Assembly: GCA_964568855.1 (NCBI GenBank) | Contig: CAZMSD010000004.1 | Span: 62,001 to 126,000, forward strand | DNA from: CAZMSD01 sp964568855 | GTDB taxonomy: Bacteria; CAIWAD01 | Length of the DNA stretch: 64,000 nt | Direction: 5' to 3' | Shown: one piece after another, positions 1-9,106 of the stretch | How positions within the stretch are numbered: the first letter of the stretch is position 1 | Layout: each line of letters opens with the position of its first letter | Position numbers and translations under genes: made by a program | The notes under the pieces: model-generated | Databases searched by the model: none | The model's input: only the letters and a program-made list of their open reading frames with translations | What the model was told of the DNA's origin: nothing

Positions 1-2379
1 CGCTCTCGTACCGACCAGCCGGTCGCGATGACGAATCGTCGCAGGCACGTGTGTGACCTGGAAGCGCTTCGGTTCTCTGCGGCGAATGGTGCCGCCGAGT
101 CGTTTGAAGGCCTCAAGGAAGAAGAGCTCGATGTAGTGGGGCTGAAGCCGTCGGGCTTCGGCGCGTTCCATCTCCTCGCGGACCCGCTGGACGCGGCTGG
201 CGTCCATGATCTCCGGCGCCAGGACCTTTTCCTCGAGTAGATCCTGCAACCTGTCGCGGTCGAAGGCGCCCTCCACCACCTCCGTGAGACGAGCCTGTAT
301 CTCAGGCTGTTCTCCATAGCGGACGGCTTCGATGAGCAACTCGCGCAGCGATTTTCCTTCGAAGTGCACTTTTCCCAGTACGTCGAAGACCTGACCACCG
401 AGTGCCCGGCGCGCTTCGTCCAGTTTTTCTAGTAGCCTGCGGTAGACGTCGCCTTCGCGAGTCTCATCGGCCACCAGGTTCCAGAGATGACAAACCTCGG
501 TCTGTCCGATGCGGTGGATACGGCCGAAGCGCTGCTCCAGACGGTTGGGGTTCCAGGGCAGGTCGTAATTCACCATCAGGTGGGCGCGCTGCAGGTTGAT
601 ACCCTCCCCTGCGGCGTCCGTGGCGACGAGCACCTGGACTTCGGGATCGTGCCGGAAGGTCTCCTGCGCCTTCAGGCGATCCTCGCGTCCCATGCTCCCG
701 TGGATCACGACCACTGCATCCTGCCTGCCCAACAAGGTCGTGATACGGCCGGCAAGGTAGCTCAGCGTATCACGGTGTTCGGTGAATACGACCAGCTTCT
801 GCCCGGGAGAAGCACTAGGTTTGGGATCGGTGTAGTATGCAGGTGTTGTCTCACCGGATTTTCCGCGAAGGGCGGCGGGAGTAAAGATCTCGGCCAGCAA
901 CTCGGCAAGCTCGGTCCATTTCCGGTCCTCACCACTGTGGCGTACTTGTTCGGATAGAGTTTCGAGTCCCTCGAGTGTGGCGATTTCCGCCTCGAACTCG
1001 TGGATACTGCGCGCGGCGGTTGCGCGATCGAGGATCTCGGTCTCCGTTGATTCCACTTCGCAATCGGGCGCTTCATCCAAATCCTCCAGGTCTTCAGCGT
1101 CCAGCAAGGGAAGGCCTTCGGCGATCTCCTCAGGCGGTGTTCCACGCTGAAGCAGTTTCAGCTCGCGGAGACGGCGTTCAAGTCGCTCACGACGCCTGCG
1201 CAGCGACTGATAGATGGCTTCCGGCGAGGAGGCGAGTCGGCGCTGGAGAATGGTCAGCGCGAAACCCACGGTTCCCGCCCGCCGGTCGTTTTCCAGGGCA
1301 TCGGCGCGGTTGAACTCTTCGCGGACATATTCCGTGACTTCTTTGTACAAGCGGGCTTCAGCCTCTGAGAGCCTGTATGGAACGGTGTGTGCAATGCGTT
1401 CCAGGAAGAGTCGCGTACCGTCGAACTTGAGCAATCGCTCCTTGACCAACCGGCGCATCAGGTCGCTTACATTGGCCTGGTGTATCCCGTCGCGGAAACG
1501 CCCCTCGAAGCGGTCGCCGTCAAGCAGAGCCATGAAAAGCTGGAAGTCGGTCTCCTTCCCGTTGTGGGGCGTTGCCGTCATCAGCAGGAAGTGTCTCGTC
1601 AGCGTGGAGAGCAGCCGTCCAAGCCGGTAGCGCTTGGTGTACTTGACTTCTCCGCCGAAGAAGGTAGCCGACAGCTTGTGCGCTTCGTCGCAGACGACGA
1701 GATCCCAGCCACAGTCGGGCACCTTCAGTTTCTCCTGCAGGTCCTCGTTTCGCGCCAATTTGTCAAGTCGGGCGATGACCAGGTTGTTCTCGAGGAACCA
1801 GTTTCCGGTTCGCGCAGACTGCAACTTGTCGTTGGTGAGAATCTCGAAAGGGAGCTGGAAGCGCTGGTCAAGTTCGTCCTGCCACTGTTCCGCCAAACTG
1901 CCGGGGCAAACGACGATGCACCGTTTCAGGTCCCCGCGAGCGATCAACTCCTTGATCAGCAGACCGGCCATGATGGTCTTGCCGGCGCCAGGATCGTCAG
2001 CCAGAAGAAAGCGCAACGGTTGTCGAGGCAGCATCGCATCGTAGACTGCTGTGATCTGGTGCGGGAGAGGTTCGACCTGCGATGTGTGTACTGCAAGTAC
2101 AGGATCGAACAGGTGCGCCAGACGAATACGATGCGCCTCGGAAACCAGACGGAACAGATCGCCGTCTCCGTCGAAGCTCCAAGGACGGCCCGCCTCCACA
2201 ATCTGAAGGCGAGATTCGTCATGCCGGTACAGTAGTTCGTTGTCCACCTTTCCCGCAGGATCCTTGTAGGTAAGCTCGAGAGCGTCTGAACCATGCCATT
2301 GCACGCTGATGGCTTGAACGGTGCAGTCGGGTAGGACTCCACTCAAGGCAACGTTCGGTTGAATGTCTTCGAGCTTCAT
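1..2379 (-). CDS. SNF2-family DEAD/DEAH helicase, 3' end beyond the left edge
   Basis: The reverse strand is open from an ATG at 2379 to the window edge, giving 793 residues with no stop, so the protein is truncated by the window. Visible motifs are Walker A DDPGAGKT (about residues 128-135), the DEAH box (231-234), motif III TATPHNGK, and the helicase C-terminal motifs ATDAAGEGINLQ and QRFGRIHRIGQ. These define a superfamily 2 SNF2-like double-stranded DNA translocase. The DDPGAGKT form of Walker A and the N-terminal SVQWHGSDALELTY segment resemble the roughly 1,000-residue helicases often found in defence loci (DrmD of DISARM, or DUF3883-type helicases). That is family memory, not a search result. 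No methyltransferase or nuclease partner is visible on this side; partners, if any, lie left of the window. Confidence 0.9.
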   Translation of the reverse strand, partial: MKLEDIQPNVALSGVLPDCTVQAISVQWHGSDALELTYKDPAGKVDNELLYRHDESRLQIVEAGRPWSFDGDGDLFRLVSEAHRIRLAHLFDPVLAVHTSQVEPLPHQITAVYDAMLPRQPLRFLLADDPGAGKTIMAGLLIKELIARGDLKRCIVVCPGSLAEQWQDELDQRFQLPFEILTNDKLQSARTGNWFLENNLVIARLDKLARNEDLQEKLKVPDCGWDLVVCDEAHKLSATFFGGEVKYTKRYRLGRLLSTLTRHFLLMTATPHNGKETDFQLFMALLDGDRFEGRFRDGIHQANVSDLMRRLVKERLLKFDGTRLFLERIAHTVPYRLSEAEARLYKEVTEYVREEFNRADALENDRRAGTVGFALTILQRRLASSPEAIYQSLRRRRERLERRLRELKLLQRGTPPEEIAEGLPLLDAEDLEDLDEAPDCEVESTETEILDRATAARSIHEFEAEIATLEGLETLSEQVRHSGEDRKWTELAELLAEIFTPAALRGKSGETTPAYYTDPKPSASPGQKLVVFTEHRDTLSYLAGRITTLLGRQDAVVVIHGSMGREDRLKAQETFRHDPEVQVLVATDAAGEGINLQRAHLMVNYDLPWNPNRLEQRFGRIHRIGQTEVCHLWNLVADETREGDVYRRLLEKLDEARRALGGQVFDVLGKVHFEGKSLRELLIEAVRYGEQPEIQARLTEVVEGAFDRDRLQDLLEEKVLAPEIMDASRVQRVREEMERAEARRLQPHYIELFFLEAFKRLGGTIRRREPKRFQVTHVPATIRHRDRLVGTRA

Positions 2380-2410
2380 CACTTCCACGCTCCTATGTAT
2401 TACACCCCCC

Positions 2411-4285
2411 TCACCGCTCCAGCAGCAGATCCACGATCACCGGGTCATGATCGGATGAGCGGTAGGCATCGGGCCGGAAGAGATCCTCGGAGCGGTATTC
2501 CAGGTTGTAGTCCAGCACGCGCGGCTCGTCGGCGTTGATGTGCCAGACCCTCACCCCGGCCACCTGGTCCACCAGTTCAGGCGAGGCCAGGGCGTTGTCC
2601 AGGGCGCAGGCCACGCCCCTGTAGACGTAGGTGTAACGGTCCCGCGCGGGTAGCCTTTCGAGCAACTCCCTGTACCCCGCCGACTCCAGCTCCGCGATGG
2701 GATCCTCTCCGCGGCAGGCGTTGAAATCCCCCACCAGCAGGACGTCGGGATCTTCCGCCGCGCGTAATACATCCTCGGCGAAGGCGACCAGCTCGCGCGT
2801 CTGGCGCACGCGCTTGCGGTTCCAGCAACCCTGTCCGGTATCACGTTCCTCGGGCGGCACGTCGCGGCAGCTCTTGGACTTGAAATGATTGACCACCACG
2901 CTGAAGCGGCAGCCCGGCTCCTGTTGTCCCGCGCCGAGGGTCTCGAAGATCGCCGCCATGGGCGGCCGACTGAACACTTCGTGCGTGTCCGAGCGCCCAT
3001 CGCCCACCACACGCAGGCGCTCGCCGCGGTAGAGCAGGGCCACGCGGATCGCGTCGCCGCCCGCCTGCTCCGGAGGCAGCGGAACCGGCTCCCAGTCGCG
3101 CTCGCCGCCCCGGCGCATGGATTCGTAGTTCAGTACCGTGGCGAGTTGCGCCAGGGCGACGTCGCCGTTGTTCTCTATCTCCATCAGCCCCAGCAGGTCG
3201 GCGTCCAGGGCCAGCAGGGCCTCGACGATCTTGCGCTGCTGGCGGGCGAGCTCCTTTTCGTCGTCCGCGCCCCGCTCGTCCAGCGTGGTGAAGTAGTTGA
3301 GCACGTTGAAGGCGGCCACTCGCACAGCGCCGGAGATCCTCTGCGGAAAGCCGGGACGGGGATTGGCGGCCCGGATCCGTGGCGGAAGCGTGGCGTGGAT
3401 CACGAAATCCTCTTCGCGTGGCCCCTGGTCGATCACGCCGACGAGTCCACCCAGCAGGTCTCCGCAGCGAATGGTGCCGCCCTCGGGCAGCCAAGGCACC
3501 GGCGTGGGATTCTGCTTGCGCGATCCGTCGTCCAGCAGCAGGCTCCAGCCCGGCCGCAGCGGCGCACTGGGCGGCATTTCGCCCGATTTCGTGTTCCCCT
3601 CGCTGAAGGGGCGGCCGCCGGGGCGCAGCATCAGCTGCCCGTAGCGGGCGAGGTTGTAGCTGTCGCAGACCGCCAGTTCCCCCGGCAGCTCCACAAGCAT
3701 GCCCTCCCAGGATTCGAGACCGGGCGATCCGCCCCTGGTTCGCCAAGTGAAGAGAACCGGCTCGGGCGCCGCGGAATCGTCCTCGGGGGCGGGTTCCAGA
3801 ATCTCGAGCCCGCGCGCGTCCAGCAGCGTGCGCCCCTCCTCTTCGAGCACCAGACCCCGCAGGTCGACGAGGGCGCCCGGCGCCAGCTTCCGCGCGCTTC
3901 CGCGCACGAACAGCCCGTTCCACGGATCGGCCGCGAGCGCCGGGTCGGTTTCGCGGATGTAGAACCCCCCCAGGTCGGGGAAGACGGCCGTCACGCGACC
4001 CCGGCAGGCGACTTCCGTCCCGGTGAGATACGAGGCGCGCCGCTGGATCTCCGTGATACTTGTCGGTTCCGTCGCGCCGCTCCCGCCGCGCTTCGCCGCG
4101 TTCGCGGAGCCCGCTTCGAAGAGCCCGAGCAGGCCCGCGATGACCGCCGGGATGAGGATCTTAGCCCTTCGTCCTGGCAGGTCTCCGATCGCGCGATTCC
4201 ACCCAGGCGCGCCCTCCCCGCGGGAATGCCTCGATCCCATTCTCTCGCTGTACTCGACTACCGGCATGCTGCTTGTTCTACGCAT
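2411..4285 (-). CDS. ExeM/NucH-like exported endonuclease (endonuclease/exonuclease/phosphatase fold)
   Basis: The 624-residue product has a charged N-terminal stretch, then a hydrophobic segment near residues 43-65 ending in an AxA-like site, so it is probably exported. An OB-fold-like region (about 75-160, with VACRGRVTAVFPDLGGFYI) precedes a C-terminal EEP nuclease domain. That domain shows RVAAFNVLNYF, the metal-binding LMEIENNGD, VVNHFKSKS, LLVGDFNA and the terminal SSDHDPVIVD. These are the catalytic Asn, Glu, His and Asp positions of the DNase I-like fold. Extracellular nucleases of this type degrade DNA for nutrients or biofilm turnover. It lies 22 bp downstream of the nitrilase-like gene on the same strand. 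A shorter start nearer the hydrophobic segment is possible. Confidence 0.85.
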   Translation of the reverse strand: MRRTSSMPVVEYSERMGSRHSRGEGAPGWNRAIGDLPGRRAKILIPAVIAGLLGLFEAGSANAAKRGGSGATEPTSITEIQRRASYLTGTEVACRGRVTAVFPDLGGFYIRETDPALAADPWNGLFVRGSARKLAPGALVDLRGLVLEEEGRTLLDARGLEILEPAPEDDSAAPEPVLFTWRTRGGSPGLESWEGMLVELPGELAVCDSYNLARYGQLMLRPGGRPFSEGNTKSGEMPPSAPLRPGWSLLLDDGSRKQNPTPVPWLPEGGTIRCGDLLGGLVGVIDQGPREEDFVIHATLPPRIRAANPRPGFPQRISGAVRVAAFNVLNYFTTLDERGADDEKELARQQRKIVEALLALDADLLGLMEIENNGDVALAQLATVLNYESMRRGGERDWEPVPLPPEQAGGDAIRVALLYRGERLRVVGDGRSDTHEVFSRPPMAAIFETLGAGQQEPGCRFSVVVNHFKSKSCRDVPPEERDTGQGCWNRKRVRQTRELVAFAEDVLRAAEDPDVLLVGDFNACRGEDPIAELESAGYRELLERLPARDRYTYVYRGVACALDNALASPELVDQVAGVRVWHINADEPRVLDYNLEYRSEDLFRPDAYRSSDHDPVIVDLLLER

Positions 4286-4306
4286 CTTTGGACGCCCCGT
4301 TTTGCA

Positions 4307-5134
4307 TCAGTCCGAATGGACCGGGTCTCCCAGGTGATACAGATCCAGTCGGCGATCCTCGAAGAGGTGGTTGCGCGGCGTGATCCATTTGTCGTCGGCC
4401 ATCGCCGGGTCGATCTCCGCGGCGATCACCTCCTCTTCCTCGCCGGAAGCCCTGGCGAGCAGCTCGCCCCGCGGGCCGATGATCTCGCTCAGGCCCGTGA
4501 AACACAGCTCCTTCCCCGCCCGGCGTTCCGCGCCCACGCGATTGCAGAGCACGGTGAAGACGCCGTTTTCGATGGAACGGGTGATCATGGCCTGCTGGCA
4601 GAAGGGCAGCACCAGGTTGGCCGACAGGCAGAGCACCTGGGCTCCCAGCAGGGCCAGGCTGCGGGCCATCTCGGGGAAGACCCAGTCGAAACAGATCATC
4701 ATCCCCAGCCTGGCGCCGGCTGCTTCCAGGACCAGCGGTTCTCCTTGGCTGCGGTCGAAGATCGATTTCTCGTCGATGAACAGGTGCAGCTTGCGGTAGA
4801 CAGCCGCCAGCTCTCCCTCCACCGCCAGCGCGCAGGTATTGTAAACCCGCTTCCCCTCGCCCCGGCCCGGGGCCTCCTCCAGCTCCGGAAAGCCACCGTA
4901 GACGGCGCATCGTTTCTCGCGGCTGAACCCTTTCAAGGCCGCCGCCGTGGGTCCGTCCAGTCTCTCCGCGAATCCTTCCAGCTCCTCGCGCGATTCGAAG
5001 AGATAGCCCGTGCCGAAGAGTTCGGGAAACACGATCAGGTCGGCCTTTGTATCACCCGCCAGCTCAAAGGCCCGGCGCAGGTTTCCCTCGCGGTCGCCGA
5101 ACTCGGGTCGCGTCTGCGCGGCGGCAACGATCAT
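4307..5134 (-). CDS. Carbon-nitrogen hydrolase (nitrilase superfamily)
   Basis: This 275-residue protein starts MIVAAAQTRP and carries the nitrilase-fold catalytic triad. The Glu is in FPELFGTG (E38), the Lys in YRKLHLF (K115) and the Cys in MMICFDWVFPE (C148). The family cleaves C-N bonds in amides, omega-amides or carbamoylated amines. The substrate cannot be fixed from the sequence; an omega-amidase or N-carbamoylputrescine-amidase-like activity is a reasonable guess. It sits between the aminotransferase (5166-6374) and the exported nuclease on the same strand, with short gaps. An aminotransferase next to an amidase is the usual arrangement for coupled transamination and omega-amide hydrolysis, but that link is inference. 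Confidence 0.88.
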   Translation of the reverse strand: MIVAAAQTRPEFGDREGNLRRAFELAGDTKADLIVFPELFGTGYLFESREELEGFAERLDGPTAAALKGFSREKRCAVYGGFPELEEAPGRGEGKRVYNTCALAVEGELAAVYRKLHLFIDEKSIFDRSQGEPLVLEAAGARLGMMICFDWVFPEMARSLALLGAQVLCLSANLVLPFCQQAMITRSIENGVFTVLCNRVGAERRAGKELCFTGLSEIIGPRGELLARASGEEEEVIAAEIDPAMADDKWITPRNHLFEDRRLDLYHLGDPVHSD

Positions 5135-5165
5135 TCCACACGCTCCTCGCTGTTACCGGAACGGT

Positions 5166-6374
5166 TCACCTGCCCAGCACCCGGTTCAGCCGCTCCAGTC
5201 CGAGTCTCAGCCTTTCGAGGGGCTCTGCGATGTAACACGCCCTGAGCCAGCCCTCGAAGCCGGCTCCGAAGGCTTCCCCGGGCAGCAGGGCCACGCCCTC
5301 GCGGATCAGCTCCTCCAGCAATTCCAGTGTGGCCCGTCCCACCTTCCCGGGCGGCGTGTTCTCATCAACACCCAGCTTGTCCCGCAGGTCGACGAAAGCG
5401 TAGAATCCCGCCGCGGGGGGGATACAGTCTCCCCTGAAGTCGTCCACGAATGTGTCACGGAACTCGCGGTACCGCTCCTTCAGAGCGGGGGACCACTCGT
5501 CCCAGCGCAGCATCGCCTGCGCCACCAGCTGCTGGTTGTCCGTGGGGGCGTTGTAGACGGTCTGGGCCGTGACGCGGTTGATCTCGGTCGCCAGGTCGTG
5601 GCGCGCGGCGACGTAGCCCACGCGGTAGCCGGCCGCGGCCAGGCACTTGGAGAAGGTGAACACGCTCAGCACGCGCTCGGCCATGCCGGGCAGCGCGGCG
5701 ATGCTCAGGTGCTCTTCACCGTCGTAGAGGAAATCCTCGTAGGCCTCGTCCGAGACGATCCACAGGTCATGCCGGCTGGCGAAGCAGGCCACTTCCTCAA
5801 GGATCTCCTTTCCCAGCACGAAGCCCGTGGGATTGTTGGGCGTGTTGAGGTAGATCACCGCCGTCCGGTCGCTCAGTCCCGCTTCCATCAGCTCGCGCAC
5901 TGAGCTCCCTTGCTGCAGGCGCAGCGGCACGTAGAAGGGCGCGTCCACCGGCAGGCCCCCGGCCTGGCGTATCACACCGCTGATCAGCGGCCAGCGCGGT
6001 CCCAGCACCAGCACTTCCTCGCCCGGTTCGAGCAGGGTCTTGAATGAGGCGAAGAGGGCCTGGATCGCGCCGCAGGTCAGTTGGACCTCTTCCTGCTCGA
6101 TCCAGTGGAAGCCGTTGCGCCGGCGCAGTTTTTCCACCAGCATCCCGCGCAGGTCCGGAATCCCAGCCGGGGGGCTGTAGAGGTTGAAGTCCCTCCAGCG
6201 CTCCTCGTCCAGGCCGCTGGGGCGGCCCACGGCGGGAGGCAGCAGGCAGGTGTCGCCCATGTCCAGGCGCACAAGGTCCTCGCCGCCCAGGCGATCGACG
6301 ATGGCGTTGACCTGGTCGAAGACCGTCGCGGGTTCGTCGTCCCGCCGGGGATGAATGCGGCTGAAGCGGGGCAT
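5166..6374 (-). CDS. PLP-dependent class I/II aminotransferase
   Basis: The product is about 402 residues, starting MPRFSRIHPRR at 6374, with a GGGAGG ribosome site about 6 nt upstream. An upstream extension to 6488 is open but would translate the 14-bp tandem repeat into low-complexity sequence, so I rejected it. Fold-type I features are NTPNNPTG, the VSDEAYEDF segment that contacts the PLP pyridine, and FTFSKCLAAAGYRVGY, which holds the Schiff-base lysine. The C-terminal LLPGEAFG and arginine region fits family members that use amino and keto acids. It is a cytosolic enzyme. The nitrilase-family gene follows 31 bp downstream, suggesting co-transcription. Confidence 0.88.
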   Translation of the reverse strand: MPRFSRIHPRRDDEPATVFDQVNAIVDRLGGEDLVRLDMGDTCLLPPAVGRPSGLDEERWRDFNLYSPPAGIPDLRGMLVEKLRRRNGFHWIEQEEVQLTCGAIQALFASFKTLLEPGEEVLVLGPRWPLISGVIRQAGGLPVDAPFYVPLRLQQGSSVRELMEAGLSDRTAVIYLNTPNNPTGFVLGKEILEEVACFASRHDLWIVSDEAYEDFLYDGEEHLSIAALPGMAERVLSVFTFSKCLAAAGYRVGYVAARHDLATEINRVTAQTVYNAPTDNQQLVAQAMLRWDEWSPALKERYREFRDTFVDDFRGDCIPPAAGFYAFVDLRDKLGVDENTPPGKVGRATLELLEELIREGVALLPGEAFGAGFEGWLRACYIAEPLERLRLGLERLNRVLGR

Positions 6375-6425
6375 GGCGCCTCCCAGTTGGCTGCGATCGG
6401 CTCTCCGGGCGCGGTCCGCCGGGCG

Positions 6426-6500
6426 ACCGCACCTGGCCGGCCATACCTGGCCGGTCGCACCTTGCCGGCCGCACCTTGCCGGCCGCACCTTGCCGGCCGC
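6426..6500. repeat. 14-bp tandem repeat, about five copies
   Basis: Five consecutive 14-bp units (consensus GCCGCACCTTGCCG, diverged in the first two copies) lie between the divergent aminotransferase and DUF697 genes. The last two units are identical. Being 14 bp, it shifts frame in every copy and so is unlikely to encode a peptide repeat. It spaces the two divergent promoters. Confidence 0.8.
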
Positions 6501-6581
6501 CGCGTCTCGAAAGTAACGATTTCACGTCGGGCGGCACGACTTGACGGTTCTCACAACGGTCGGCACGCAGTAAATTCAATC

Positions 6582-7820
6582 ATGAATTCGGCACCGGACA
6601 TCCACTGGTGGCTGCGCTTCTTCAAGCGCCTGCTGCTGGCCGCCGGCCTGCTGCTGGCCCTGGTGGCGCTGGGCGAGCTGGCGCGCGTGTACGCGGTGCT
6701 GCGCGGATTCCATCCCTGGATCGGCTGGGCCTTCCTGGCGGCGCTGGGCGCCTTCGCGGTATGGCTGGGCTTGAACACGATCCGGCTGCTGACCGTACGT
6801 CCGCGCGCGCTGCCCGACCTGCCGGCGCTGGAGCCCCTGGAAACCGCTTCCAGCACTCAACTGCGGACCTATCGCAGGGCGCTCCTTCGTCACACGGAGC
6901 GCCTGCTGGCCTCCCCAGAGCTGGAACCTGGAGAGCTGCGGGTGATGCAGGACAGCGCCGGCCGGCTGCTGGAGGCGCTGCCCGTCGGGCCATCCACGGA
7001 GGCCGCGGCGCTCGCGGGCGGCCTGCGGCGCTTCGAGGACAAGCTGCTGCGACCGCTCCTGGAACGTCTCGACGACTGCGCCGAACGCGAGATCCGGCGA
7101 GGCACGGTGGAGGTCATGACCGCAGTGACGCTTTCTCCCTGGCGTTCGCTGGACATCCTGATGGTCCTGGGCCGGGGCCTGAACATGGTGCTGCGGATCT
7201 CCGAGATCTACGGCAGCCGTCCCACCCTGCGCGAGCAACTGGCGATCCTCAAGGACGTGGCCGCGGCCGTGGCGGCGGTGAGCCTGGTGGGCGCGGGCCA
7301 GAAGCTGATCGAGGGCCTGGCCTCGCGGATTCCACTGGTGGGCCGGGTGGTGGACGACCTGGTGCAGGGCGTGGGCGCCGGCTTCTACATCAACCTGGCC
7401 GGCTGGGCCGCCCGCGAACGCTGCCGCAGCCTACAGCGCTGGGAGCCGTCGCGGGCACGGATCCGCCTGCGCAGGCGGCTGGGCCGCTTCGTGGGAGACC
7501 TGCGCCGCAGCCTTTCGGTAGACCTGGCGCCCGCGGTCTGGGAAGGTCTCACAAGGCGTTTCCGAAGCGAGGGCGCGGCAGCGGACTCGGCTCTCGCCTC
7601 CGGTAGCAGCGAAGAGGGCGCCCGCCTGCGGGAAGCCTTCGACGCGGCCCTGGCAGATCTCTCAACCAGCCTGGACCGGGAATCCGAAACGGAGACCGAG
7701 GAAAACGGCAAGGGGGAGGGACGATCCGTGTTTTCCCCGCTGGCCAGGCTCTTCCGCATGGGCACGGACGCCGGTCGCCGTTCGATCCGCCTGCTGGGGA
7801 AGGTCGCGCGCCGAGACTAG
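6582..7820 (+). CDS. YcjF-like DUF697 membrane protein
   Basis: This 412-residue protein starts MNSAPDIHWW. It has two N-terminal transmembrane segments (about residues 14-34 and 43-63), a helical region, then a conserved hydrophobic DUF697-like domain (about 190-290, with GRGLNMVLRISEIYG and VVDDLVQGVGAGFY). The C-terminus is charged and Ser-rich. The DUF697/YcjF family is of unknown function; E. coli YcjF lies beside a predicted GTPase, but no GTPase gene is present here. The longer frame from 6081 runs antisense through the aminotransferase and the tandem repeat and is not credible. The stop overlaps the convergent gene at 7817-8848 by 4 bp. Confidence 0.75.
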   Translation: MNSAPDIHWWLRFFKRLLLAAGLLLALVALGELARVYAVLRGFHPWIGWAFLAALGAFAVWLGLNTIRLLTVRPRALPDLPALEPLETASSTQLRTYRRALLRHTERLLASPELEPGELRVMQDSAGRLLEALPVGPSTEAAALAGGLRRFEDKLLRPLLERLDDCAEREIRRGTVEVMTAVTLSPWRSLDILMVLGRGLNMVLRISEIYGSRPTLREQLAILKDVAAAVAAVSLVGAGQKLIEGLASRIPLVGRVVDDLVQGVGAGFYINLAGWAARERCRSLQRWEPSRARIRLRRRLGRFVGDLRRSLSVDLAPAVWEGLTRRFRSEGAAADSALASGSSEEGARLREAFDAALADLSTSLDRESETETEENGKGEGRSVFSPLARLFRMGTDAGRRSIRLLGKVARRD

Positions 7821-8848
7821 CGTGGAAACAGCTTCTCCAGGGCGAACCACTCGCTGAAATAGCCTGCCCGCCATTCCGGGTTCACCTCGTCCAGCAGCAG
7901 GGCTTCGCCGGCTCCCACAGGGTAGAAGGCCACGCGGCGAAATTCCTCCAGGGAAAGCTGTTCCAGTTCCTGAAGCGTATCTTCACGGATCTTCCGCGCC
8001 AGGTCCACCAACGGAAGAAAATCCTCGAGCTCCCGGAAGTCCGCCGTGGCCTCATAGCTCTCGCCCGCCAGTTGGGCCATCCGGTACTCGGTGTACCGCG
8101 CCACCCCTTCCTGCCAAGACTGGAAGGAGAAGTACCTGTAATCCGCAGGAGCGAGCATCCCGGCGAAGACCGCCCGCGCTTCGAGGTACTCAGCGACGAG
8201 CTCAGCGAATCGGTCCGTACCGATGCTGCCCAGAGCGCCGTGCAGCCGCTTGCACATGCGGGAGAAGGATCCCCCGATAGCCGTGGAGTCGTAGGGAAAG
8301 GGATAGTCGAGCATCCACATCCCGGTTTCATCGCCGCCGGACAGTTGCAGCGCGTCCACGGCCTCGTAGTAGCCCGGCGTGGACATCTGGAGCTGGTGGA
8401 AATGCTCGTGCAGCAAGGTTGCGGTCCAGGCCGCGGACGATTTCCCCGTATTCTCCGGCTGACCGATGACCACGGTCGGCACTCCGCCCACCGCGGGAAA
8501 AGAGGCCAGGAAGGTCTCCGAGAAAACGCGCTCGCGGCAAAACACCTCGCTGTCGAGCAGCGAGTCGAAACCGATCGAAACGAAATCCTCGGTAGGCGAC
8601 GAATGGCGCAGCAAGAACTCGTGCTCCGGCGTCACCAGCAGCACGGCGAAGGGAGCCTCGTCCCAGCCGGTCCAGAGTTCGTTCTGAAGCTGCCCGGCGA
8701 TTCGGAAGCCCTCCGCGATGCGGATGCGGTCCTCCCGGCGCATCTGTGGAGGGCTGTCGTCGGTTTGGGTAGAAGTGGACTGAGAGATACCGACGGCGAC
8801 GAGGATCAGGATTGCCGCAGCGGCGGTCGTTTTCCTGAATGTTTCCAT
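7817..8848 (-). CDS. Exported HExxH-containing protein, putative metallopeptidase
   Basis: The 343-residue protein has an N-terminal signal-like segment (about residues 9-22). Its middle contains LLHEHFHQLQ, a zinc-type HExxH motif at residues 147-151. About 100 residues later comes QEGVARYTEY, a plausible third-ligand glutamate of the gluzincin layout. I do not recognise the family, and catalysis is not shown. The motif is embedded in an otherwise uncharacterised sequence rich in Glu and aromatic residues. It is convergent with the DUF697 gene (4-bp overlap) and has about 258 bp of non-coding DNA upstream in which I see no clear element. Confidence 0.7.
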   Translation of the reverse strand: METFRKTTAAAAILILVAVGISQSTSTQTDDSPPQMRREDRIRIAEGFRIAGQLQNELWTGWDEAPFAVLLVTPEHEFLLRHSSPTEDFVSIGFDSLLDSEVFCRERVFSETFLASFPAVGGVPTVVIGQPENTGKSSAAWTATLLHEHFHQLQMSTPGYYEAVDALQLSGGDETGMWMLDYPFPYDSTAIGGSFSRMCKRLHGALGSIGTDRFAELVAEYLEARAVFAGMLAPADYRYFSFQSWQEGVARYTEYRMAQLAGESYEATADFRELEDFLPLVDLARKIREDTLQELEQLSLEEFRRVAFYPVGAGEALLLDEVNPEWRAGYFSEWFALEKLFPR

Positions 8849-9106
8849 TTCAGATCTTCAAACGCCGGTGAGACGGGGCGTGTTCCCGGCGGTATGTGTC
8901 ACGGTCGCCGCGCTGTCCAAAGAACGGGGACCAACTCTATTGTTTTATGCACAGTCCGATCGCTGCACGCGCTGTGAAGTCAAGACATTGCGAAGAGGGC
9001 GGCTGGATTCCTGAATCTCCATCGTTGCAGGAAGTGGTTGAGGAGTGCTTTTCTGCTTGCGAAAGGGGGCCTTAGATGTGTTCGACGGCTGGCCCCAGGC
9101 GCCAAG

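Noticed and set aside
2885..5245. 786-codon open frame on the plus strand, and similar long antisense frames at 19475-21928, 23870-26389 and 29041-31593
   Set aside because: They run opposite to genes with clear catalytic motifs. Their translations are Arg/His/Gln/Leu-rich shadows, as expected from high-GC codon use, and show no domain.
6375..6488. N-terminal extension of the aminotransferase
   Set aside because: It would translate the 14-bp tandem repeat, has no family-like sequence and lacks a ribosome site, while ATG 6374 has GGGAGG.
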